Shown here piece after piece: positions 20,301-30,727 of a DNA stretch of 64,000 nt. Below the pieces are notes generated by a model. It had not been told where the DNA came from. It saw only the letters and a list, made by a program, of their open reading frames with translations, and did not search any database. Position 1 is the first letter of the stretch; each line of letters opens with the position of its first letter. The translations under genes were made by a program, and so were the position numbers. The stretch is from Paramacrobiotus metropolitanus (taxonomy: Eukaryota > Tardigrada > Eutardigrada > Parachela > Macrobiotidae): assembly GCF_019649055.1 (NCBI RefSeq), contig NW_026570300.1:310001-374000 (forward strand). The letters run 5' to 3'.

Positions 20301-21683
20301 GATCGCGGATAGCTGCTGGGGCTGTTGTACGAATGCTGCGTTGGCTGAACCGACCTCCTTCTCCAAGAATGACTGTGTTAGACGCTGGTGTTGCCGTATG
20401 CGATGCTGTGCTGCGTCTTGAACAAAATGTTGGAACACCTTTAGCACCTGCAAAACCACCTGTTATTGTTGAGGGCCATTTACAATACTCATAACTGTAA
20501 GGTGCGCAAAACTATAAGTAACACACCGAGTTACAGATATATTTGTGCCGATTAGTATTCTACATGTGTACGTATCTATACTTATTAATTTCGTTTGAGC
20601 CATACAGAAACACAAAGTGGCTGCTAACATTAAGAAGTTCCGGAGTTGCCTGTAGTACGGTATTACAGACAACTCTGGCTCCGATACTAGAGTAGGTATT
20701 AGGTACTACCTGGTATACGGCATCGTATTACCTCCAGATTGCTGTCATATTACCTCTGTCAGATGGCAAATTCTCATTTTGTAGCTGCTCATCAAGCGCT
20801 CGCGTTGTACCTGAAGATAACACCTATCAGTCGTAAACTGAGCATGAACAATAATTATGAAAGAAGAGTTTGTAAGAACCTCTGTATTTGTGGTCCTGTC
20901 TGTACATACCGATCACGTTCGCACGAGAAGATGATGCCCGGGCTGATGGCGCAGTGGTATCCTGTGTTCGGTGCTTTTTCCGCCGCAGATATTTACCGGC
21001 CGGGGCGTTTTGCGGGAAATTTTGTGGTTCAAGCAGCATGGAAACCGTCTGCGACCGTTTCCCGGAAGTCTGCAAACGCAAATCTGTATAAAATTATTAA
21101 AAAAGTTAAGTGCGCTAGATATGTTGGTCGATTGGTGCTTAGTTTCACCCAGCTCAATTTACTCAATCAAATTGGTACGAGGCCGATACTCTGTTCGCTC
21201 GTAGTCGGATTGGTTTTTATGCTCATAAAAGTAATATGACAGAACGTGGTACACCAAAAATCTGGCTTTCTAACCTAGCTCCGGGTTTGATTTACGAATG
21301 CCGAAACATGATCAATCTCTGATATACATGCTTCGCACACCACCATAATTGTTTGCTGATGGTATGATGAACGAATTGTGCTACTTTGAAGCAAAACTAT
21401 GTGGTACAAGGGAAGCGAAACTATGTGGTACAAGGCTATGGATTAAAAAAAGGGATATACTCGCACAGTATTGTGAAAAATTAGTAATAATAGCAGTGTG
21501 CATTTGCAGATCATGTATTCGCTAATCACGCCTGCACTGGCTTACCGCTGCACATTTCGCGCATAGTTTACCGTCATGTAACGGTCCGTGCCGGAATGTG
21601 GATTTGCCGCAAGTATCACACGTAAAAATAATTTCCCGTGTGCATTTATCCCGAGGTCCCGGATTAGCCATGCGTTCGTCCAT
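17374..21683 (-). CDS. NR-B: nuclear receptor with one zinc finger, 7 exons
   Basis: Paralogue of NR-A. Exons in transcript order: 21683-21546, 21069-20910, 20447-20286, 19506-19274, 18422-18255, 17942-17732, 17648-17374. The total is 1347 bases (448 aa) with all phases agreeing. Zinc finger 1 has Cys22, 25, 41 and 44. Exon 2 (TSGKRS through SSSRANVI) has no cysteine and replaces finger 2. The hinge exon lacks the repeat expansion of NR-A. The ligand-binding-like domain reads LSPIVVRFWDLAREHS, GHFASCIPVFCDFPEEDQ and WIDVLGFDPDF, and ends KDCLPRNFQDS. Exons 4, 5 and 6 are exactly the same lengths as in NR-A (233, 168 and 211 bases). No canonical AF-2 motif is visible. The upstream block is nearly identical to that of NR-A. 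Confidence 0.8.
19722..20096. repeat. Dispersed repeat in NR-B intron 3, also at 44347-44621
   Basis: The two copies share long stretches such as GATGACACTGGTTCATCCCA and GAGCAAGGTTT. The NR-B copy carries an extra segment of about 110 bases with a T-run near its left end. It is absent from the NR-A intron and so is a later insertion. No terminal structure is clear. Confidence 0.65.
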
Positions 21684-21861
21684 GTATGAGAAAATATAAC
21701 GTTATGATACAGAGAGTCTTCAGCCAAGTGCGTCCACTTTCTGAACAACTGTAGTGATTGTACTCGAAAGCGTGTAAAATGGTTTGGTAGGTGCTGTCAA
21801 CGAATTTGAGTGCCTCTACTCCCACGCAGAGTAAAGGAATAAGGAATATTTCTCTGTACAA

Positions 21862-22384
21862 GTATGCAGGAAATGGCAACTGGCAAATTCCACGCAAAAC
21901 CGTCTGGATGCCGGCAGCTGAGAGAGAAGCCAAATAGCTGCCAAATCCCACCGTAAACATCGTCCTTGCAACGGCTTTCATTAGCGGATAATAAGTGAAT
22001 CAAAAGCGACTGGGAAAATAGAAGGCCATGACGTGCATAATCCGTATAACAGCTAACAGCTCGCTACGGTTTAATCAGCCACCAAGGTATTTCCACGCCG
22101 TTTAAAATGAAGTTTCGGGTTCCTCTAGCACACAACACGACTCTCACGATGACCGGCAATTTCCGAAATTAAATAGTTATTGATCCGTGGTTTGTCGTGT
22201 TAGTAACTTGACAGTAACAATTACCCATGACGATGATAATTGGCTGAGTGTTTGCACTGTATACTTATATATGCCGGTGTTGTCGCCTGTAAAGGTTCAC
22301 CGATTTGTAGAACACGACAACAATCACAGACGAAGACTTAAAGGTTATAATACGATGCGAACACTCGCTTAAGCATGTGGAAAC
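21862..22384. repeat. Upstream block of NR-B, near-identical to 13731-14251
   Basis: See the block at 13731. This copy keeps the GFGSYLASLSAAGI frame open on the minus strand. Confidence 0.75.
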
Positions 22385-22393
22385 ATTCTCTGT

Positions 22394-22681
22394 AGAAAGC
22401 AGACAGACTGGAATGGAGGATAAGGAAAGACAGTCGGACTTCTACGTACCAAGCTCCCGTCATAAATCTAACGTAAAAATTTAACTGATAGGAAGAAATC
22501 AGTTCCTTCAGATCTGGCGACTTCGGGAGTCAGGAAATTTTGTTGGCGTTTAGTTGACTAAAAACCTTTCACCAGAATTAACGATGCAGTCAGTAGTAAG
22601 TTATAAGTTAGTAACATGATCATCTGGACGGCTGGCTTGAAAACCGTTTGCGCTCGTAAACGTCCGCTTGTTGAGATATGG
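22394..22681. repeat. Second copy of the repeat at 16221-16502
   Basis: It directly follows the NR-B upstream block, whereas about 2 kb separates the two in the NR-A unit. Confidence 0.7.
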
Positions 22682-24202
22682 TAACGAATTAAACGAACAA
22701 AAGGTTAAACGTGTTGTAGTGCACCGAAACTCGCACTATCCTATATATCCTGAAAAGTTGCGGTAAAAAAGGCAACCTGCGCAAGTGCGACCTTTCGGTG
22801 AATGACCTTGTCGAGCAGTCAAACATATGGTAGCTGTCTATACTGCAGCGGATGTAATGTTGTGAAGCCGCTGTCCGTGTTTACTACAGATACCTGTTAT
22901 GCCTTATTGACTGTTAAGATTTTTTAAAGCCGGCTATGCTGGCTGGATTTTTTATAAGCTGGCTATTTTCCTTAACCTGACTTCAGCTTGGCTCTCTGGT
23001 TTTCCCGCTCGGGGCGATTTAATAACTGTGCGATTGGACGAGAGTGATCCGGTGTTTTGAACTTTTCTCACTAGAGTTACGGTAATCTCAGCTGATCTGG
23101 TGTCGCGCTTGCGTCCTACTGTGACCTCCACCGCTAAAACCTCCTTCGTAGCGCTGTATAGCAATTCGAGTTGAGATGCTCTAGCTCCGTTTTTCTACAC
23201 GGAGTAGCCCAATTTCGATTTTCTTCCTAATATTGTCGTCAGAGCTCAACTGTCGGTTTTGAATATGGTAACGAACTTCGCAAGGAGCACGGGTGCCAGC
23301 AGGTACACACGTTGTACTCGGTATTTGTTCAAAGAACTGGCATTGTCAGTTTTGAAAGGTACTCGTATGTTTACTGCTGTACGAACTCTTATTTTTAAGA
23401 ATGCAAGCATCGAGTGCGATAAAGCAGTGCGACGAGAAATGGATGCCTGGGTAACATCGCGAGAAAAATCACGGTTATCGATTTGTCCTGACTATCGTGT
23501 TATTACGTAAGACGATGCTAAATGTGCAAAACAGAGCGCAAAATACGCTTGCGAATTTGCTGTGCCTTATACGTACAATGGAAATATTTGGAAAAACAGA
23601 TTTTGCCCACAATGGCCCTACACAATGTAGGTTAGCAGTTTTCTCCCCAGTTGGTCGATCTTCCATAGGCGTCCATAGGATGAACGCATAGGTACCGGTA
23701 CTGTAGCGGGTTAATTAGTTTAGCGTGCGCACCGTTCTATGTATTAGGCTTTCTTTTCGAAAAAAAAGCTTTCCAAATCACGACAGCTGATGCCATCTAC
23801 AAAATGCTACAAATGCAGTGCTCCTAGTTACAATTTTTCGGAGGGAAATGAATGTTGATGGCATCAGTACACAATTAAAGCAGCGACACACGGATTAACA
23901 AGCGCAGCAGACAGCAGCGGCAATAGTATTCCCAAACGACCCGGGCGTTCCTGGCATATCGCAATCGATAAAAAAAAGTGGAACAATAAAAAGAAAAATT
24001 TTAAAGTTAAAAAAACAATTTAAAAGAGGGAAAACATTCGGTCAGCTGAGGCTACAACAATTTAAAATGCAGCTAAACCATCACAGGGCTAATAATACGC
24101 CAAAAAGGGCCAGTGCACAGGAGATTCTTTATCCGCACCGTTATAATCTGAGAACACATAGGTATCTATATAATTAACGTTAATCTGGTTTTTTGTACGG
24201 CA
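22682..24202. other. Intergenic between the NR-B unit and NR-C, no gene seen
   Basis: ORFs of 60-85 codons occur on both strands but none shows a known motif. There are short GGCTGG-type repeats near 22930-22965 and a purine-rich stretch near 23970-24010. Confidence 0.4.
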
Positions 24203-27200
24203 TCACCCCAGCCTACCCGCGGGCCCAAGACAGTCTCGAAAGGCCGCCGAGCGCGGCTGCACCGGCACGACACTGACATCCAGATCGCCGACAAACTGCA
24301 TGGAGATGCGGTCGCAGGTGGGGAACAGGCGGATGACGCTTTCCACTTGACTGTACACGCCGGAGCGCAGCTGCAGCGGTACACGGTGTCCGATCATGTA
24401 GAACAGCGCATCCAGGTAGTACGCGTACATGAATTCCATCGTGAGTTTACTCGAGGCGGTGGTGACCTCTGTAAAAAAAAATTCAAATGCGCATGTATAA
24501 AATTATATCCCTGATTCGGTCAAATAAATTTTAATCAGCCAAACACACCGCATTAAAGGTTACCATTAAAATAAAATAATTTTTCAAATAAGTATTTATA
24601 TGGCAGTTCTATTAATATAGATAACTGTTTTATGCAATAGGAGTATTTATATAATTTTATTAAATTAAAATATTAGGGCTGTTTAATTAACTACTCGTAT
24701 ATCAGTTTAATTAATATATTAGCTCCCAACTGACCGGGAGAGTATAATACTTAATTACAGACCGGATAAGCACGGTCAAACTATTTTCAAATATTTAGCA
24801 AATAATTACTTATACCATCGTTTAATGAATTTTACTTCAATTTAATTAAGTGCCAATTCACAACGAACCTGGACAAAATACTGCCGCCGACAGCAGCAAA
24901 TACTTCTCCGTGGTGGTCAAGCCGATGCTGTTGACCTGTACGTAGAAGGCTTCATTGAAGGAAATAAAGTCCGGATCGAAGCCGAGCACTTCCAGCCAGT
25001 AGCGGCAATTATGCAGACTATCTTCGCCGGCCATGTACCAGTAGTGTTCGCCTTTGTGGAAATATTTGGACACGTTCAGCTGAATTATAGAAGTTTCATT
25101 TTCAATCCCTGGACAGTGAACAACCGGAAACAAACGTTAATTAACGATAATTAAATGTCAATTAATGGTTAACTTCTGTTAGCGCTTGCGGGTAGCATAC
25201 AATCGGCTGGAAATAAAATACTCGTATCAACGACTCCACATTACTAAAAATAAGTCTAACAATATTCACAACAGTAGTTATACCATAACATTAAATATAA
25301 ATTCATGCTTCAGTACTTACCATGTTGATCCACTCTTATTTTATTTTTATTTGTCCATTAAAAAATGCCGACCGCGAGTTTACCTACAAAAAGGTTATGC
25401 AGGTAGGTACGAACCAGATTACATATCAGGTACTTTTCCCTTAGGAGAGTTTTCTGATCTTCTTCACTGAAATTCCCGAATCCCGGCAGGAAAGATGCAA
25501 AACGCCCCAGACGTCGAACCTGATCGGTGATGCAGTTCTCGATGGCCATCAGGGCGCGTGCCGGAGTGGTCTGCGGCTGGTGCTAGATATAAAACGCAAC
25601 CGGTCATTAAAACATTTTTTCACATCACTGTTTTCGCTGTACAAACAACAGACAAAAATTCTTCAAAGAATTCAGCTTTATTCCATTTATTATTTAAGTA
25701 AAGCGCAGGTATTAATTATTACGGTATTAAGTATTTACAAATACTTATCAAGTATTTATAAATACTTAAATATTCACTAAAGTGCAGATATAGCAGCATT
25801 TATTCGTTAATAATTCAGGTAAAGTACAGATACGACAGTGTGTATTTAAAGAACAGAATAATTAACAGAATCTTGTAATCGTACCGAAAATAAAAACGAC
25901 CGGCATGCAGTAAAACAGGGAGGTTAATTATCTGATTGATATTAACAATAACTAATAAGAACAACATTATACGGTACACATATTGTATTTTATTGTTTAT
26001 ATTTAATTACTGTATATAGAGTATACATTTTATTTTTACTGTATATATTCATATGCATATATTTACATCATATACATATATTATTTACAATATTAAATGA
26101 CACTGTTGTACGTTAACTTCAGCTGTTCGATAACAGCCCAGTCGTCCTTAGCACTTTGCACTTACCGGCACCAGTCCCTCGCACACTGCCAGCTGCATAA
26201 AATCATCAAAAGCCTGAATCTGGTCGCCGTAGGCCGCTGCCTGGGCGATGGCAATACCGCCAGCCGCCTGCTGCAGCAGGACGCTCTTTTCGCGTGTCAG
26301 ATCCCAGTAGCGGGCCACAATGGGCGACAGACGGGCGGCGGTCTCCTGGGCGGCCGCCAGGCGGGCCGAAACACTGGACGGAGAGCGTAATACCGCTGAT
26401 TCGATGCCGCTGTCTACAGAAAGAAATTACAAAACATCACGAAATTACTTTATTATGTATTCCAAAATTTAAAAGGCAAACATACGCTAGCAAAATTAAC
26501 AATCTACCAAAGAGACAGAATTAAACATAAATCACTTTCAAATCTATAAAGAATGAAATGTTTCTAGGCGAGTATCGTTGAGATTTGTCGATAAAATACT
26601 GTAAGTTAAAATGCGAAATTTTGTCACACATGCTGTATACAAAAACCAGCCGAAAGATTCCAAATTTAAATATTGTGTGTGAAAATGAACTCATAAGTAA
26701 CTAATACAGAGCATCCATAACTTTGCACGCAGTCACAAACCACAAATACGAGTACCGCGAGTATTGATAAACCACTTAAGCAATAGAATACTTCGTACAG
26801 ATACTTAATACTATGTAGTGTGTCTAAAGAACCATTAATAAAGAATTCATATTAATTTTATCGTTTTCTCTGCTTATTTATATGGGCTGCCCGCTGAGTT
26901 AAGTAATTGTTAAGGAAGGAAAGTCATAAGGGAAGGAATAAGGAAAGTCTCATATGTACCCGCAGAATCCACACGACTGCGGTAAATGACCGATACGGTT
27001 CTGCTGGGCGAGGGACCAGCAGCGGCGGCCGCACTAAATCGGCCTTTCTCCACTGCACAGGCACTCGTGCTGGGGATGGGCGCGGACGTGGCGGCAGCGT
27101 GTGAGACGCCTCCGGAATGGCGCTCACGTGACGAGCATTCTCCAACATCTACACGCAGTAAATTACGTGAAAAATCCGAGGACAGCATCGTGGATCAGAA

Positions 27201-29037
27201 AGCTGGTAAAAATCAGCCAGTATCAAATCAAGATGGACACCACAAGTCTTCGTGTATTTGCTGATCTGGCAGTGAAAGAACTGGGCGAATCAAAATTACC
27301 ACCTTCCGATTATCATAAAACTGAATTTATACAACTGGAAACGTGGAAAGCAATCGCAAAAAATTCCCTGGTATAGCCAGCAGCGATGCGAGCAGGTGAG
27401 TAACCGTGCTGGAAACTTCGCGAAGCCATGATGCTGATCGCCAGTCGCCACCGAGGCCATCAGTTGGCATCAAGCATTTAAGCATCACGTGGCTGTTAGC
27501 CTGGTTAATTAAACGCCCACCCAAGCAGCTTGATAGTGGATATTGCAAGCGGCCATGCTGCACTGCTGCCCGCGGATGCCAGACCACACTTTTTTGGTAC
27601 TTCAAGTACGCTGTACTGTACAGTGTACATGTGCTAGCCTAGAGCCTAAGTACTTCGATTTTATACGACAGTATCCAGTTCGCTTTCTGGTAAGCTTCTG
27701 TTAAGAATGATTTGATATAGTCTAAATCATTGAAAGACGACCAGACAGGTGAAAATCTTTCAGTGTACCTGAAACAGCAGCTGTATTTCTCTTGCAAGCG
27801 CCACACTGTCTCAAGAACGCCGTGGAACCAGGTTCGCCGGTATTTAATACACTTGTACAGAATCATTAGAATGCGTGGTACTTGTCGCAGATGTCTGCCT
27901 CTTGGATTTCTCTGTATTGTCGGCCAAACGAGTTTCTCATGATTGAACGGATCGAAGAACTCACCCGGGGCCCGTTGCGGGTCGGACTGGCTAGATGCTG
28001 CTGCGGAAGGGACTGCAGTCACTGCAACGATGAACGAAATTGCATGGACCATGGTACAAACTACAGTCTGTAATTTTATAAAGTTTAGTGTACTCCATCA
28101 CTCTAGACAGTAGTTACCTACCTTGCTGCACTGCCGTGCGCGTGCGGGGGTTCAATTTCATCCCGGCTGCCAGACACTTACGCAATCGGCAGGCTTTGCA
28201 CATGGGTTTCGCGCTGGCTGGTGTCGGGCACATGTTGTATAATGCGCACTTGTAACTGTACTGCGGGAGAACTTTTGATGCCCGTAAAAAGAATGCCTGT
28301 TAAAGAAAGAAAGCTATTTGACCGTCATGCTACTCTGTCATACGGACTGTACGCGGCCAAGCCGTAACGTTACGGTACTAACTAGTAACTACCAACAGTA
28401 CCAAGTACCAAATACAAAGGCGAAGCGGAAAATCCGGTACTTGTTGTCGACGCCCGGCGGGAGTGTGAACTTGCAGCCGAACATGGTGCTAATGCACAAC
28501 GTACAGATACACAGCGCGCCGGTGTATTAATGATATTAATTATTGTAGCCGCAGCGTCGCACTTTAGCCGGATCGATAAATGACATCAAGTGTAGGATTA
28601 ACAGAGCTTTGTTGTTGTCAATCCCTTTTGTTTGGTACGAGTAGATAACTCCCGTTATTTGAATCATAACTGAGAATGTTCAACTAAATTCACTATTACA
28701 ATTGCGTACCAGTGAAGAATTTAATAAAATTCTGACCTGGAATTATACGAGTAAAGAAAAATAAGTATACTGTAAACAAATCTGTCACCAGAGTATCAGA
28801 AGAATATTGGACAGGATTCGGCGCGATCTTGTCATGTTATGTAAATTGTTTTTACGAAATAAAAGTAAAAATGCTGTCAAATCTTACCGCACAGCTGTTA
28901 CACACTTTGCCGCCGTACAGCAGCCCGTGGCCAATGGTCGATCGACCGCAGACACAGCAGACATCAGTGGATGACCGACTACATCCGCCAGTCTCGTCCG
29001 GTAACTGTACAATATTGTCCGGATTGACCGACCCCAT
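24203..29037 (-). CDS. NR-C: nuclear receptor with both zinc fingers, 8 exons
   Basis: Nuclear hormone receptor family member. Exons in transcript order: 29037-28888, 28296-28122, 28012-27965 (the acceptor could be 9 bases upstream), 27148-26960, 26413-26166, 25582-25415, 25079-24869, 24468-24203. The total is 1455 bases (484 aa), all phases consistent. Finger 1 uses Cys27, 30, 46 and 49, with 15 residues between pairs instead of the usual 13. Finger 2 is canonical (Cys67-x5-Cys73-x9-Cys83-x2-Cys86), followed by RLRKCLAAGM. The hinge is Ser/Ala/Arg-rich. The ligand-binding domain contains LSPIVARYWDL and the signature GRFASFLPGFGNFSEEDQ, then WLEVLGFDPDF. There is no obvious AF-2 helix at the C-terminus (DCLGPAGRLG). 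I cannot place it in a named receptor subfamily; it may be lineage-specific. Confidence 0.85.
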
Positions 29038-30727
29038 CGTACGTATACAAACTGGTCGCCCACGCCTAGTCACTAGTCAGTAATATAGATCGTCAAATTG
29101 CATGTTATACGAAACTATTACATGCAGAAAAGAAGATCGTCTCGGATGTATATAACATCTTATCACAGGTTGTATGGCGACTTCTGGCGCGCTGTCGCGC
29201 GTTATATAAGCACCCAGATAAAAATCAGCACGCCGAGCGGATTTCCCACATTAACGGGTACGCCGATATGGGCAACAACAAGATGATGTGCCATCCGGAA
29301 GCTGGTACCGCACGTGAAGCGCTCATTAAGAAATATAACAACCACGTTCGCACAACGGCATTTAGTCCAATCAAAACAGTGGCAAAATGCCGTAATGAAC
29401 ACCAGTACACCTGCGTCTTCCCGGCCGCATTTAAATATTTAATTTCGCGTTCTGTTCGATCGGTATGTTTGCGCGAAATACGGGTCAACAATGAATTGAA
29501 GACATGGCCGTAAAACGCAGTCACACGTGAACTCAGCGAGATACGTTGACGTCGACCGGCAATAACCGAAGCTAAATATTACGTAGTTACGACATCGTTC
29601 TGCGTTAGACATTGCAGCGGATGATTCAGGGATGAATGATTAATTGTTAATTGGTGTTGTTGGATGCGCTGATTATAAGCGCCAGTTTTAGTCTGGACTG
29701 GAGATAGAAAGGAATAACAGACTGCCCTCGATGCGTCTTAATATAATTACGCCTCGCTGCTTAGCGTCCCGAATTACCGTAATAATTATACCGGGTGCAG
29801 CGCGCAGGTACCTATAGGCTAATCTAGGGCACTGCAACCGCCCTTTGTAATTTACGTCGTTATCGATCCATCCGGAAGCCATACCGGGGCGCGTGTGTCG
29901 GGCAAAGACGGGGCCGGCATGCGCAGCGTTAACGTATAATCATACCGAAATCCTTACTCTAGGGAGTGTATAAGTGAGGCCTGCGTCGCGTTGGCCGACA
30001 CAACGCATCCGCCTGGACTGCCGGCCGGGTGCGACCGCAATCCGGGATAATTGCGTCGGTGGTGTATTCGATAATTTCATTTGGGTTCAGTGGATCAATG
30101 ATTACGTAAACATTGTTTTGCGTTGTTGTGTGCCGGTGCGTCAGCGTGCGCGTCGCGTATCCGATACGTTAACGTCCCGGATGCATACCAGACCAACACG
30201 TTATCGGTGACCTTATGTAGTTATGCACGGGGTGCCGGACACACCACCTTTTTGTTTATTTGATTACTTAGCGAGCGGTACATGTTGTATTATATATATG
30301 TACACAAATATATCTAGGAAAATGCACAGTTGAATGCATTTTTAGATCGCAGTGCTGCTGTTGGTCAGCGTTGACCTTTGATACTTGCCAAACTGCACTA
30401 TATCTGAGTTTATTTACACAACTAACGTTTTCGACTTACTGCAGTACTAACTCGTAAGTTGTAAATAATAATTTCCCACATTTCCATAACAGGCAAATAG
30501 AAATAGACTTTTACCCCTTCATCGCTGCGCTTTGGTCGATCCTGTATTTATGGACTAAAAATAAAGCCAAAATGCGTACTATATAATTAAATCAAATCCA
30601 GATTTTTTTTGACCTTTTTTTTGACCTTTCAAATCCAGAAATTAAAATTATCCTCTTCCTGCTGTAATAATAATAAAATCAGTCATTCCAACATCCAGAA
30701 GGTATCTGAGGAAGGCCGATTGGGATC
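29038..30727. other. NR-C upstream region and 5' flank of the retrotransposon
   Basis: GC-richer around 29.2-30.2 kb and AT-rich at 30.2-30.7 kb, with a T-rich repeat TTTTTTTGACC twice near 30605-30630. No gene is supported. The last few hundred bases probably belong to the 5' UTR of the element at 30728. Confidence 0.4.

Noticed and set aside
27233-27376. Plus-strand 47-residue ORF (MDTTSLRVFADLAVKEL...) inside an NR-C intron
   Set aside because: Plausible composition, but it is short, lies antisense within an intron and has no motif or second copy to support it.
27639-28052. Minus-strand ORF of 137 codons within NR-C
   Set aside because: Its first part overlaps the small hinge exon, but a strong GTGAGT donor at 27964 ends that exon. 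The rest lies in the intron, has no recognisable domain and no equivalent in NR-A or NR-B.
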